A stretch of 64,000 bases of DNA from Nitrospirillum sp034427435 (GCF_034427435.1 NZ_JAXQNP010000004.1:248001-312000), one strand, 5' to 3'. Positions 9,829-24,011 are shown, counted from the stretch's first letter. Made by a program: numbers and translations. Notes: a model not told the origin generated them from the letters alone.

Positions 9829-12474
9829 ATGTCTTCTTCTCTTGAAAGGATCGACAGCGTGATTGATGAGCCTGTTCCGCCCGCCTCTCCCGATACCGCG
9901 GAGGTTGTCCCCTCGGCCAGTTCCCCGAAAGAGGGGCCCGGCGGCGACGGCAGCCTGACCGCCGGGGACCTGACCGCCGGGGGCTTGGCCATGGAACAGG
10001 GGGTGCCCGCACCAGCGCCGGCGGACGCGGCACCTGTGGATAGCGACGCGATGCGGGCCGCCATCGTCGCCAAGCTGATGTACGCCGTGGGCAAGAACCC
10101 CGAGGTGGCCAGCAAGCGCGACTGGTTCATCGCCACCACATTGGCGGTGCGCGACCGCATCGTGGACCAGTGGATGGCCTCCACCCGCGCCACCTACGAA
10201 TCCAAGCGCAAGCGGGTCTATTACCTGTCGCTGGAATTCCTGATCGGCCGCCTGCTGGTCGACGCGCTGATGGAGACCGGCCTGACGGAGCCGGTGCGCG
10301 AGGCCCTGGAAAGCCTGGGCGTCGACCTCGATGAATTGCGCAAGATCGAGCCGGACGCCGCCCTGGGTAATGGCGGCCTCGGCCGCCTGGCCGCCTGCTT
10401 CATGGAAAGCATGGCGACGCTGCAGATCGCCGCGCATGGTTATGGCATCCGCTATGACCACGGCCTGTTCCGCCAAGCCATCAAGGACGGTTGGCAGCGG
10501 GAATATCCGGAAAACTGGCTGACCTTCGGCAACCCCTGGGAGTTCGAGCGGCCGGAGGTCGACTATTCCGTCGGCTTCGGCGGCACGGTGGAGACGGTCG
10601 AAGTCAATGAGGAAGTGACCCGCCACTACTGGCGGCCGGAGGAGACGGTGGACGCCATCGCCTTCGACACGCCGGTTCCCGGATGGCGGGCCCGCCACGT
10701 CAACACCCTGCGCCTGTGGTCCGCCCGCGCGCCGGATGCCCTGCGGCTGGACGCCTTCAACCAGGGGGACCATGTCGGCGCCCTGGCCGCCCGTGTGCGG
10801 CTGGAAGCCATTTCCAAGGTGCTGTATCCCAGTGACGCCACCCCGGCCGGCCAGGAACTGCGCCTGCGCCAGGAATACTTCTTCGTGTCCGCCTCCATGC
10901 AGGACATCATCCGCCGGCACAAGCAGCACCATGGCGACCTGGAACTGTTGCCGGAAAAGGTGGCGATCCAGCTGAACGACACCCATCCGGCCATCGCCAT
11001 CGCCGAACTCATGCGGGTGCTGATCGATCTGGAGGATTTCGACTGGGACCACGCGTGGGAGATCACCACGGCCGTGTTCTCCTATACCAACCACACCCTG
11101 TTGCCCGAGGCGCTGGAAAGCTGGCCCGTTCCGCTGATGGAACGGTTGCTGCCCCGGCACATGCAGATCATCTACATGATCAACGCCCGCCATTTGGATA
11201 CCGTGCGGTCCCGGGGCGAGCATGACGGCGGCGTGCTGTCCGAACTTTCCCTGATCGATGAGACGCACGGCCGGCGCGTGCGCATGGGCAACCTGGCCTT
11301 CGTCGGTTCCCACAAGATCAATGGCGTCTCGGCCCTGCATTCTGACCTGGTCAAGCGCACCCTGTTCCACCAGCTGGATCGCTTCTATCCTGATCGCATC
11401 GTCAACAAGACCAACGGCATCACCTTCCGCCGCTGGCTGTTCGAGGCCAACCCCGGCCTGACCCAACTGCTGGTGGACTGCTGCGGCCCCAAGGTCATGG
11501 ACGATCCCATGGCCCTGGCGGACTTCGAGAAGTATGCCGGCGACGCCGCCGTCGTGGACAAGTTCCGCGCCATTCGCCGCGCCAAGAAGGCGGAACTGGC
11601 CAACCTGATCCGCCGCCGCCTGGATGTCTCGGTCAGCCCCGACGCCCTGTTCGATGTGCAGATCAAGCGCATCCACGAATATAAGCGCCAGCTGCTGAAT
11701 ATCCTGGAGATCGTGGCGCTGTACGACGCCATCCGCGCCAACCCTGGCGGCAACTGGGTGCCACGGGTCAAGATCTTCGCCGGCAAGGCCGCCGCCAGCT
11801 ATCATCAGGCCAAGCTGATCATCAAGTTGGCCAACGACGTCGCCCGCGTGGTCAACCGCGACCCGGTGGTGCGCCGCCTGCTGAAGGTGGTCTTCTTGCC
11901 CAACTACAACGTCAGCCTGGCGGAGGCCATCATCCCCGCCGCCGACCTGTCGGAACAGATCTCCACCGCAGGCATGGAGGCGTCGGGCACCGGCAACATG
12001 AAGCTGGCGCTGAACGGCGCCCTGACCATCGGCACGTTGGACGGCGCCAACGTCGAAATCCGCGAGCATGTCGGTGACGACAACATCTTCATCTTCGGCC
12101 TGACCACCGAGCAGGTGGATGAGCGGCGGCGCAAGGGCATCGACATGGCCGACGTCATCGCCGCCTCGCCCAAGCTGGAGGAGGTGCTGGACGCCGTCGG
12201 CTCCGGCGTGTTCTCGCCAGGTGATACCGGGCGCTTCGGCGATCTGGTCAACGCCGTGCGCTACCACGATTACTTCATGGTGGCGGCTGACTTCGACGCC
12301 TATTACACCGCCCAGCGCGCGGTGGACGCGCGTTGGCACGACACGCCGGCTTGGTGGCGCTCCGCCATCATCAACACAGCGCGCATGGGCTTCTTCTCTT
12401 CCGACCGGGCCATCGCGGAATACGCCACCGACATCTGGGGCCTGCCCAAGCCGGCGCTCCCGAGCGCCGGTTGA
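9829..12474 (+). CDS. glgP: Glycogen phosphorylase
   Basis: Releases glucose-1-phosphate from the non-reducing ends of glycogen using phosphate and pyridoxal phosphate. The family-35 phosphorylase pattern is clear: RVYYLSLEFLIGRLL, GNGGLGRLAACFMES, LNDTHPAIAIAELMR, IVNKTNGITFRRWL, and the PLP-lysine motif EASGTGNMKLALNG (Lys at about residue 725 from this start). The frame is open from 9754. The start at 9829 (MSSSLERID) is chosen because it leaves a length near the usual 830-850 residues plus a low-complexity Ala/Pro-rich leader; no strong ribosome site marks it, so the true start could be further in. It is the first gene of a tight operon; glgB begins 10 bases after its stop. The start is uncertain, the identity is not. 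Confidence 0.95.
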   Translation: MSSSLERIDSVIDEPVPPASPDTAEVVPSASSPKEGPGGDGSLTAGDLTAGGLAMEQGVPAPAPADAAPVDSDAMRAAIVAKLMYAVGKNPEVASKRDWFIATTLAVRDRIVDQWMASTRATYESKRKRVYYLSLEFLIGRLLVDALMETGLTEPVREALESLGVDLDELRKIEPDAALGNGGLGRLAACFMESMATLQIAAHGYGIRYDHGLFRQAIKDGWQREYPENWLTFGNPWEFERPEVDYSVGFGGTVETVEVNEEVTRHYWRPEETVDAIAFDTPVPGWRARHVNTLRLWSARAPDALRLDAFNQGDHVGALAARVRLEAISKVLYPSDATPAGQELRLRQEYFFVSASMQDIIRRHKQHHGDLELLPEKVAIQLNDTHPAIAIAELMRVLIDLEDFDWDHAWEITTAVFSYTNHTLLPEALESWPVPLMERLLPRHMQIIYMINARHLDTVRSRGEHDGGVLSELSLIDETHGRRVRMGNLAFVGSHKINGVSALHSDLVKRTLFHQLDRFYPDRIVNKTNGITFRRWLFEANPGLTQLLVDCCGPKVMDDPMALADFEKYAGDAAVVDKFRAIRRAKKAELANLIRRRLDVSVSPDALFDVQIKRIHEYKRQLLNILEIVALYDAIRANPGGNWVPRVKIFAGKAAASYHQAKLIIKLANDVARVVNRDPVVRRLLKVVFLPNYNVSLAEAIIPAADLSEQISTAGMEASGTGNMKLALNGALTIGTLDGANVEIREHVGDDNIFIFGLTTEQVDERRRKGIDMADVIAASPKLEEVLDAVGSGVFSPGDTGRFGDLVNAVRYHDYFMVAADFDAYYTAQRAVDARWHDTPAWWRSAIINTARMGFFSSDRAIAEYATDIWGLPKPALPSAG

Positions 12475-12484
12475 GGAAGGGCTG

Positions 12485-14716
<2,232 letters not shown>

Positions 14717-14778
14717 CGAGACGGGATGATTTGACAATGACGGGCGGTGCCAACAGCCGCCCCAGGGAGGGAAAGACC

Positions 14779-16080
14779 GTGACAGGCCCCGTTAAACGTA
14801 TGACCAGGGCATCCAGTGACCGTTTTGTCGGCAGGGGACCGCTGGCCCGACATGCCATGGCCTACGTCTTGGCTGGTGGCCGCGGGTCCCGCCTCATGGA
14901 ACTGACCGACCGCCGGGCCAAGCCCGCCGTCTATTTCGGCGGCAAATCGCGCATCATCGACTTCGCGCTGTCCAACGCGCTGAACTCGGGCATCCGCCGC
15001 ATCGGTGTCGCCACCCAGTACAAGGCGCACAGCCTGATCCGCCACCTGCAGCACGGCTGGAACTTCTTCCGCCCGGAACGGAACGAGAGCTTCGACATCC
15101 TGCCGGCGTCCCAGCGTGTGTCTGAGGAGCATTGGTACGAGGGCACGGCCGATGCCGTGTACCAGAACCTGGACATCATCCAGGATTATGAGCCGCGTTA
15201 CATGGTCATCCTGGCTGGCGACCATATCTACAAGATGGATTACGAGTTGATGCTGCAGCAGCACGTCGACTCTGGCGCCGATGTCACGGTGGGCTGCCTC
15301 GAGGTCTCCAAGGATGAGGCCCGCAGCTTCGGCGTGATGCATGTGGATGCGCACGATCGCATCATTTCCTTCGTGGAAAAGCCCAAGGATCCGCCCACCA
15401 TGCCGGGGTCGACGGACCGCTGCCTGGCGTCCATGGGCATCTATGTCTTCAACACCGAGTTCCTGTTCGACCAGTTGCGCCGCGACGCCGCGGAGCCCGG
15501 GTCCTCCCGCGATTTCGGCAAGGACATCATCCCCTACATCGTGAAGCACGGGAAGGCGGTGGCCCACCACTTCTCCCGCTCCTGCGTCCGCTCCAGTTCC
15601 GAGGCCCAGCCCTACTGGCGCGATGTCGGCACGGTCGACGCCTATGCCGAGGCCAATCTGGACCTGACCGACCTGGTGCCGGACCTGGATCTGTATGACA
15701 ACGACTGGCCCATCTGGACCTACAGCGAGATCACGCCGCCCGCGAAGTTCGTCCATGACGAGGAAGGGCGGCGCGGCCAGGCCATCTCCTCCCTGGTGTC
15801 GGGCGGCTGCATCGTCTCCGGCGCGTCGCTGAAGCGGTCGCTGTTGTTCACCGGCGTGCGCGTGAACTCCTTCTCCTCCGTCGAAAACGCGGTGCTGCTG
15901 CCCTATGTCGACGTCGCCCGGTCGGCGCGGCTGACCGGGGTGGTCGTCGACCGCGGCGTCACCATCCCCTCCGGCCTGGTGGTGGGGGAGGATCCGGAGG
16001 AGGACGCGCGGCGCTTCCGGCGCACGTCCAACGGCGTCTGCCTCATCACCCAAGCCATGATCGATCGCCTGAAGGCCTGA
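14779..16080 (+). CDS. glgC: Glucose-1-phosphate adenylyltransferase (ADP-glucose pyrophosphorylase)
   Basis: Makes ADP-glucose from glucose-1-phosphate and ATP, the committed step of glycogen synthesis. The N-terminal nucleotidyltransferase signature AYVLAGGRGSRLMELTDRR is followed by AKPAVYFGGKSRIIDFALSN, and later GTADAVYQN, ILAGDHIYKMDY and the C-terminal left-handed beta-helix region (GCIVSGASLKRSLLF). The start is ambiguous: TTG 14731, ATG 14737, GTG 14779 and ATG 14800 are in frame. GTG 14779 is preferred because GGGAGG lies 8 bases before it and the product (433 residues) matches the family length. It lies between glgB and glgA in one transcription unit and is probably allosterically regulated as in other bacterial GlgC. 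Confidence 0.95.
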   Translation: MTGPVKRMTRASSDRFVGRGPLARHAMAYVLAGGRGSRLMELTDRRAKPAVYFGGKSRIIDFALSNALNSGIRRIGVATQYKAHSLIRHLQHGWNFFRPERNESFDILPASQRVSEEHWYEGTADAVYQNLDIIQDYEPRYMVILAGDHIYKMDYELMLQQHVDSGADVTVGCLEVSKDEARSFGVMHVDAHDRIISFVEKPKDPPTMPGSTDRCLASMGIYVFNTEFLFDQLRRDAAEPGSSRDFGKDIIPYIVKHGKAVAHHFSRSCVRSSSEAQPYWRDVGTVDAYAEANLDLTDLVPDLDLYDNDWPIWTYSEITPPAKFVHDEEGRRGQAISSLVSGGCIVSGASLKRSLLFTGVRVNSFSSVENAVLLPYVDVARSARLTGVVVDRGVTIPSGLVVGEDPEEDARRFRRTSNGVCLITQAMIDRLKA

Positions 16081-16087
16081 AGGATAG

Positions 16088-17548
16088 ATGCCCATGCCGA
16101 TTTCCGTACTCTCGGTCGCCTCGGAGGTGTTCCCCCTGATCAAGACCGGGGGGCTGGCGGATGTCGTCGGGGCCCTTCCGGGTGCCCTGGCGGCGGAGGA
16201 TGTGGCCGTCACCACCCTGGTGCCGGGCTATCCCACCGTGACCGAGGCCCTGCGCGAGGGACGGGAGGTGCATGCCTTCGCCGACCTGTTCGGCGGCCCC
16301 GCCCGGCTGGTGGCGGGCTCGGCCCATGGTTTGTCCCTCATCGTGGTGGACGCGCCGCATCTCTTCGCCCGCTCGGGCAACCCCTATATCGGACCGGACG
16401 GCCGGGATTGGCAGGACAACGCCTTGCGCTTCGCGGCCCTATCCCGCGCGGCGGCGGAAATCGGGCTGGGCCGGGGCGGTGTTCCGCAACCCGATATCGT
16501 CCATGCCCATGACTGGCAGGCGGGTCTGGCGCCAGCCTACCTGACCTATGATGGCTGGCGGCGCCCGGCCACAGTGATGACGGTGCATAACCTGGCTTTC
16601 CAGGGGCAGTTCGAGGCGACGCTGCTGCCTCGCCTGGGCCTGCCGCCGCATTCCTTCGGCATGGAGGGGGTCGAGTATTACGGCGCCGTGGGGTATCTCA
16701 AGGCGGGGCTGCAACTGGCCGACCGCATCACCACGGTGTCCCCCACCTATGCCCAGGAAATCCGCGGGCGGGACGCCGGCATGGGCCTGGACGGGCTGCT
16801 GCGCGCCCGGTCCGCCCATCTGTCGGGCATCATCAACGGCGTGGACACCGCCATCTGGGACCCGGCCAGCGATTCCTTCCTGCCCGCCCCGTTTTCGGCC
16901 AAGCAGCTCAAGGGCCGGGCGGCGGCCAAGGCGGCGCTGCAGGAGCGTTTCGGCCTGGCGACCGACCCCAACGCCCTGCTGTTCGGGGTGGTCAGCCGCC
17001 TGTCCTGGCAGAAGGGGCTGGATCTGCTGCTGGAGGCCATCCCCACCCTGATCGCCGCGGGTGGCCAACTGGTGCTGCTGGGGGCGGGGGAGCCGGCGCT
17101 GGAGCGCGGTTACCGCAACGCCGCCGCCGCCCACCCCGGCCGCATCGGCTGTGTCATCGGCTATGACGAGCCGCTGGCCCATCTCATCCAAGGCGGGGCG
17201 GAGGCGCTGATCGTGCCCTCCCGCTTCGAGCCCTGCGGCCTGACCCAGCTCTATGCCCTGCGCTATGGCGCCATCCCCGTGGTGTCCAGCGTGGGCGGCC
17301 TGGCCGACACGGTGATCGACGCCAACGAGATGGCGGTGGCCGCCGGCGTCGGCACCGGCGTGCGGTTCCAGCCCACCTCGACCCTGGCGCTGGAGGGGGC
17401 GATACAGCGCACCGCCGGCCTCTATGCCGACCCGGCGGTGTGGAAGCGCCTGCGGCGCAACGCCATGGCCACGGACGTTTCCTGGAGCATCCCCGCCCGG
17501 CGCTATGCCGCGCTCTACCGCGACCTGCTTCAGGAACGTGGCCCGTGA
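16088..17548 (+). CDS. glgA: Glycogen synthase (ADP-glucose dependent, GT5)
   Basis: Extends alpha-1,4-glucan chains from ADP-glucose. The 486-residue product begins with the GT5 signature VASEVFPLIKTGGLADVVGA; the KTGGL lysine at residue 19 contacts the ADP-sugar. Later landmarks are VHAHDWQAGL, MTVHNLAFQG, INGVDTAIWDP, FGVVSRLSWQKGLDLL and the donor-site segment PSRFEPCGLTQLYALRYG. The ATG at 16088 follows a GAAGGAT ribosome site, 7 bases after the glgC stop. Its stop overlaps the GTG start of glgX by four bases (GTGA), indicating translational coupling. Confidence 0.96.
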   Translation: MPMPISVLSVASEVFPLIKTGGLADVVGALPGALAAEDVAVTTLVPGYPTVTEALREGREVHAFADLFGGPARLVAGSAHGLSLIVVDAPHLFARSGNPYIGPDGRDWQDNALRFAALSRAAAEIGLGRGGVPQPDIVHAHDWQAGLAPAYLTYDGWRRPATVMTVHNLAFQGQFEATLLPRLGLPPHSFGMEGVEYYGAVGYLKAGLQLADRITTVSPTYAQEIRGRDAGMGLDGLLRARSAHLSGIINGVDTAIWDPASDSFLPAPFSAKQLKGRAAAKAALQERFGLATDPNALLFGVVSRLSWQKGLDLLLEAIPTLIAAGGQLVLLGAGEPALERGYRNAAAAHPGRIGCVIGYDEPLAHLIQGGAEALIVPSRFEPCGLTQLYALRYGAIPVVSSVGGLADTVIDANEMAVAAGVGTGVRFQPTSTLALEGAIQRTAGLYADPAVWKRLRRNAMATDVSWSIPARRYAALYRDLLQERGP

Positions 17549-19911
17549 GCGGCGCTCCCATGGACGATTTTTCTGCGGGTCAGGCGCCGCGCCGTCGGGC
17601 TGATGGCCCCGGCCAGCCTGAGCCCTTGGGCGTGAGCGTCGTGGACGGTGGCATCAACGTCGCCGTCTATTCCGCCCACGCCACGGCCATCGACCTCTGC
17701 CTATTCGAGGGCGGGGCGGAGGTGGCGCGGGTGTCGCTGACGGAGCGGACGGGCGATGTCTTTCATGGCTTCGTGGCCGGCGTGGTGGCGGGACAGCGCT
17801 ACGGCCTGCGCGCCCACGGGCCCTTCGACCCCCGCGCCGGCCATCGCTTCAACCCGGCGAAGCTGCTGCTGGACCCGTACGCCACCCGCCTGGATGGTCC
17901 CTTCGTCCTGCATCCCAGCCAGTTCAGCCACCGGCTGGGCGATGCCGATGCCGATCTGGGCGCCGACCAGGTTGACAGCGCCCGGTATGTGCCCAAGGCG
18001 GTGGTGGAGGCGCCCGTCGATCCCGGCCCCGTGATGCGCCCCCGGGTCCCCTGGGACCGGACCGTGGTTTACGAATGCCAGGTGAAGGGCTTCACCGCCC
18101 TGCATGAGCGGGTGCCCGAGGCGATACGGGGCACGTTCGGCGGTTTGGGCCACCCCGCGGCCGTGGACTATCTGAAGCGCCTGGGTGTGACCACGCTGGA
18201 GATCCTGCCGGCCATGGCCTGGGTGGATGAGCGCCACCTGCCGCCGTTGGGGCTCACCAACGCCTGGGGCTACAACCCCATCGCCTTCCACGCACCCGAT
18301 CCCCGCCTGGCCCCGGGCGGCTGGGCGGAGGTGCGCGCCGCCGTGGCGGCCCTGCATGCCGCCGGCATCGAGGTCATCCTGGACGTGGTGCTGAACCACT
18401 CCGGCGAATCTGACGAGCTGGGCCCCACCCTCAGCCTGCGTGGGCTGGACAACGCGCGTTACTACCGCCTGCGCCGGGACGATCCGCGCTATTACGTCAA
18501 CGACACCGGCTGCGGCAACACCCTGCCGGTTGACCGGCCGGCCATGATGCGCCTGGCGCTGGACGCCTTGCGTACCTGGGCCGTGCGTGCGGGGCTGGAC
18601 GGCTTCCGCTTTGACCTGGCCGCCACCCTGGGACGGACCGGGAGCGGCTTCGACCCCGACAGTCCCTTCCTGTCGGCCCTGGCGCAGGATCCGGTGCTAC
18701 GCGATCTCAAGCTGATCGCGGAGCCCTGGGACATCGGCCCCGGCGGCTATCAGCCCGGTGGCTTCCCCGCCGTCTGGGGGGAATGGAACGACAAGTTCCG
18801 CGACGACGTGCGCCGCTTCTGGCGTGGCGACGACCATAAGGTGGGGGCGCTGGCCACGCGGTTGGCGGGATCGTCCGACCTGTTCTGGGCCAAGCGCCGC
18901 CCCTCGCGCAGCGTCAATTTCATCGTCGCGCATGACGGCTTCAGCCTGGCCGACCTGGTCGCCTACCAGGGCAAGCATAATGACGCCAATGGCGAGGCCA
19001 ACCGCGACGGTACCGACGACAACGCCAGCTGGAACCATGGGGTGGAGGGGGACAGCGACGACCCCGCCATCATCGCCGCCCGTCGCCGTGACCTGCAGGC
19101 CCTGATCGCCACGCTGATGGTGGCGCGGGGCACGCCCATGCTGGGCATGGGGGCCGAAGCGGGACGCAGCCAGGACGGCAACAACAACGCCTATGCCCAG
19201 GACAATCGCCTGAACTGGCTGGATCACGGCGCCATCGACACCGGCCTCTATGACTTCACCCGGCGGGCCATCGCCCTGCGGCGCGACCATCCCGCGTTGC
19301 GGACCGACCACTTCCTGACGGGCGCGCCCGGGTCCGATGGCGTGCCCGACGTGGAATGGCTGCGCCTGGATGGCCAGGCGATGACCGAGGGCGATTGGGG
19401 CGGCGCCGACGCGCTGGTCGCGGTGTTTGCCGCCCCGGCGGAGCAAGGCACCATCGACCGCGTCGCCGTCCTCCTGAACCGGGGATGGCGGGAATGGACG
19501 GCGGTCCCTCCCTGGAACCGGCCCGGTCACGCCTGGCACCAGGTGCTGGACAGTGGTGCTGAGGGTGGGGGGAGGACGTGGTCCTGGCCGGCCCCTTCAC
19601 CCTGGGCGCCCGCAGCGTGGTCGTCTTGGCCGAGCGTGCTGCCGACCCCGGGCTCCGGCGCGGCCTGCCCACGTCCGACCTCCTGGATCGCTACGCCCGC
19701 GCCGCCGGCATCGCCCCGGACTGGTGGGATGAGATGGGCGGCCATCACACGGTGCCGGATGACAGTAAGCGCGCGCTGCTGGGGGCCATGGGGTTGGATG
19801 CCGATACCCATGGGGCGGTGCGCGATGGGCTGGAGCAATTGTCGAACGACGGCCCTTTCCGCCCGCTACCCCGCACGGTGGTGGCGACTGCGGGCCAACC
19901 GGTGCGCCTGA
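17545..19911 (+). CDS. glgX: Glycogen debranching enzyme GlgX; frame lost near 19570, reads on into MalQ when repaired
   Basis: Hydrolyses alpha-1,6 branch points in phosphorylase-trimmed glycogen. CBM48 and GH13 regions are clear: GINVAVYSAHATAIDLCLFE, WGYNPIAFHAP, VILDVVLNHSGE, the nucleophile Asp in LDGFRFDLAAT, Glu in LIAEPWDIGPGGYQPG, and third Asp in IVAHDGFSLADLV. GTG 17545 overlaps the glgA stop; ATG 17560 is the alternative. After AWHQVLDSGAEGG the frame turns into nonsense and runs to a stop at 19911. Adding one G to the six-G run at 19567-19572 restores EDVVLAGPFTLGARSVVVLA, the expected GlgX tail. That frame then continues with no stop into MalQ, so glgX and malQ appear to be one fused gene of about 1,416 residues. 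Genuine GlgX homology ends near 19640. Confidence 0.88.
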   Translation: MSGAPMDDFSAGQAPRRRADGPGQPEPLGVSVVDGGINVAVYSAHATAIDLCLFEGGAEVARVSLTERTGDVFHGFVAGVVAGQRYGLRAHGPFDPRAGHRFNPAKLLLDPYATRLDGPFVLHPSQFSHRLGDADADLGADQVDSARYVPKAVVEAPVDPGPVMRPRVPWDRTVVYECQVKGFTALHERVPEAIRGTFGGLGHPAAVDYLKRLGVTTLEILPAMAWVDERHLPPLGLTNAWGYNPIAFHAPDPRLAPGGWAEVRAAVAALHAAGIEVILDVVLNHSGESDELGPTLSLRGLDNARYYRLRRDDPRYYVNDTGCGNTLPVDRPAMMRLALDALRTWAVRAGLDGFRFDLAATLGRTGSGFDPDSPFLSALAQDPVLRDLKLIAEPWDIGPGGYQPGGFPAVWGEWNDKFRDDVRRFWRGDDHKVGALATRLAGSSDLFWAKRRPSRSVNFIVAHDGFSLADLVAYQGKHNDANGEANRDGTDDNASWNHGVEGDSDDPAIIAARRRDLQALIATLMVARGTPMLGMGAEAGRSQDGNNNAYAQDNRLNWLDHGAIDTGLYDFTRRAIALRRDHPALRTDHFLTGAPGSDGVPDVEWLRLDGQAMTEGDWGGADALVAVFAAPAEQGTIDRVAVLLNRGWREWTAVPPWNRPGHAWHQVLDSGAEGGGRTWSWPAPSPWAPAAWSSWPSVLPTPGSGAACPRPTSWIATPAPPASPRTGGMRWAAITRCRMTVSARCWGPWGWMPIPMGRCAMGWSNCRTTALSARYPARWWRLRANRCA

Positions 19912-21793
19912 CCCTGCCCGAAGCAGGGGCTGGCACCGGCTTGGTGCTGCAGTTGGAGGGCGAAGGGGAGCGGGAGATCAGGGTGCCGGACGGTGCCCGT
20001 CATACCGTTACGGCCCCTGACGGCCGGCGCGGCTTGGCGGTGACCATGGACATCGGGCCGCTGCCGGCGGGCGTGCACCGGTTGGCTTTGGCCCACCGGC
20101 CGGAAGTGGCCGCAACGGTGGTGGTGGCGCCGCCCCGCGCGCACTGGCCGTCGGCGCTGGCCGATGGGCGTTGCTTCGGCATCGGTGCGCATCTCTATGC
20201 CTTGCGCCGTCCGGGGGACCAGGGCGTGGGGGATTTCACCACCTTGGGCCGCCTGGGCGCCGGGGCCGGCGGCCTGGGCGCCGCCACCATCGGCGTCAAT
20301 CCGCTTCATGCCCTGTTCGGGGGCGACCGGGAACGGGCCAGCCCCTACCATCCCTCGGATCGCCGTTTCCTGGACCCCCTCTATATCGACATCGCCGCCT
20401 TGGGGGATGCCGACCCCTTGGGCGCCGCGGCCAACCTGCTGGCGAAAGAGAGCCTGGCGGTGGCCACGTTGGCGGCCCGTCGCGCCATCGACTATCCGGC
20501 GGTGTGGGCCTTGAAGCGCCGGGCGCTGGCGGCCGCCCATGCCGGCTTCCAGGATTGGGCCCGGCGTCATCCTGACCATCCGACCCTACGGGACCTGGCC
20601 GCCTTCCGCGCGGCCGGCGGCGAGAGCCTGGCGCGCTTCGCCCGGTTCGAGGTGCTGGCCGATACGCATCCCGGTCCCTGGGCCACGTGGCCGGAGCTTG
20701 CGCGCACGCCCGCGGCGTCCATCGCCGCCGGGGAGGCTGATTTCCCTGTCTGGCTGCAATGGCTGGCGGACCGCCAGTTGGCCGCCGCTGCCCAGGCGGC
20801 AGCGCAGGGGGGCTGCGGCTCGGCTTTTACCGCGACCTGGCGGTGGGGGCGGCCCCCGACGGGGCGGAGACCTGGGGGACGCCAGGGGCCTTCGCCTTGG
20901 GCGCGTCCGTGGGCGCGCCGCCCGATCTGTTCTCCGCCGAGGGGCAGGTGTGGAACCTCCCGCCCCCCATTCCGCTGGTGCAGGAGGCCACGGCGGGGGC
21001 GGCGTTCGCCGAGTTGCTGGCGGCCAACATGCGCCATGCCGGCCTGCTGCGCGTCGATCACGTCATGGGCCTGAACCGCCTGTTCTGGGTGCCGAACGGC
21101 GCCTCCGGCCGCGATGGCGCCTATGTCCGGGCGCCGTTCGATATTTTGCTGGCCCGGCTGCTGCTGGAAAGCCAGCGCGCCGGCGTCGCCGTGGTGGGGG
21201 AGGATTTGGGCACCGTCCCCGAAGGCTTCCGCGAGCGGCTGGCCGATGCCGGTATCCTGTCCTACCGGGTGCTGTGGTTCGAGCGGGAGGGGGATCGCTT
21301 CCGCGACCCGGTGCGCTGGCCGGCCAACGCCGCCGCCTGCGTCTCGACCCATGACCTGCCGACCCTGGCTGGTTGGTGGACAGGGGCCGACATCACGGAA
21401 AAGCGCAGCCTCGGCCTATTGACCGACACCGCGTCCGTGGAAGCGCGGGCGGCCCGGCGTCTGGAGAAGTGCGTCCTGCTGGATCAGGTGGCCGCCGCCG
21501 GCCTGCTGCCGGCTGCCGATTTTCCCGCCGAAGATGGGGAACTGGACGACGCGGTGGCTGCCGCCATCCACGCCTTCGTCGCGGCGGCGCCCTCGGCCCT
21601 GATGCTGGCCCAGGCCGATGATCTGGCGGGGGAGGGGGAGGCCGTGAACCTGCCGGGCACGGACCGGGAGCGGCCCAACTGGCGCCGCCGCTTGTTCTCT
21701 GATTTGGACGCCCTCCTGTCGTCAGACCGAGGCCGTGCCATCCTGTCGGCGTGCGCCCAGGGGCGGACCTCATCGTCGCCCTGTTCCGATTAG
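19578..21793 (+). CDS. malQ: 4-alpha-glucanotransferase (amylomaltase), C-terminal half of a GlgX-MalQ fusion; frameshifted at 20807-20812
   Basis: Transfers maltosyl and longer units between glucans, recycling short maltodextrins left by GlgP and GlgX. The GH77 N-terminal part is in frame from the GlgX tail: SDLLDRYARAAGIAPDWWDE, then DDSKRALLGAMGLDAD, NPLHALFGGDRERASPYHPS. At the six-G run 20807-20812 the frame is lost. One added G restores LRLGFYRDLAVGAAPDGAE, and the protein then continues through LLRVDHVMGLNRLFWVPNG (nucleophile Asp), VAVVGEDLGTVPEGFRERL (acid/base Glu) and CVSTHDLPTLAGWWTGADI to the TAG at 21793. No stop in any frame separates GlgX from MalQ and no good MalQ start exists, so a true fusion is the simplest reading. 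As assembled, the gene could not give an intact enzyme. Confidence 0.85.
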
Positions 21794-22373
21794 GTGGGCA
21801 AAATCCTGCGGTGTGGCCCTTATTCTCGCGGGCGCGCGAGCATATATATGGGGTCTTGAGGTTCGGCAAAAATCGTCATGGTGCTGCAAGATTTCTGTAG
21901 ACAGCCCCCCGGTGGGGTCACTATAACCCCGTTCACCGACGCGGCGGGCGACAACGAACGGCGCGACGGCGAAGCGATCCCTGAGTTCTGGCGGTTGACG
22001 CTGGTGATGACGGGGTGGCGGTCCTGGCGGAGACGCCGCTGGACGAAACGGAATTTGCCATTCCTGTCCGGGTTTGGGTTGGTCCTTCAGGGGATCGGCC
22101 AAGGACGGGGTTGTGGTTTGAGCGCGTATTTGCGTCTGGGCCACGGGTTCTTGAACAAGTGAACGTCTTGAGAAGGGATGCGCAGACGGCGGTTCCGATG
22201 ATGGGCCCAGTACGGGCAGCAACATGGAAACGACCAGAACGCATCTTGAATACATGCTCTGAAATGATCCCCGAGCGATTGGGGATACAGGAACGGACTT
22301 GGGTTTAGGTGCCGACTACGGTTGGTTTCCGTCGAGGTTCTTGTTGGTCGCGAGGCCGATGAGATACCGCATT
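21794..22373 (+). promoter_or_regulatory. rRNA operon leader and promoter region
   Basis: No gene recognised; the small open frames here are not family-like. The 580 bases lie between malQ and 16S and must hold the rrn promoter. Candidate elements are an AT tract CATATATATGG near 21840, a TTGACG hexamer near 21996, and TGCTCTGAAA at about 22253-22262, which resembles the boxA antitermination element of rRNA leaders. These assignments are tentative. Confidence 0.4.
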
Positions 22374-23879
<1,506 letters not shown>

Positions 23880-24011
23880 TGCCTGCGCTGGGTTCACGGC
23901 TTGCCCGTTTTGGGTGAGCGTGGTTTTAACCGGCCCGTAGGTTCCGCCGTCGGCGCATCCCTTCTCCAGACCCTTTAGAACGGCGCGAGGCTTGAGGCTT
24001 CGTGATCCCGT

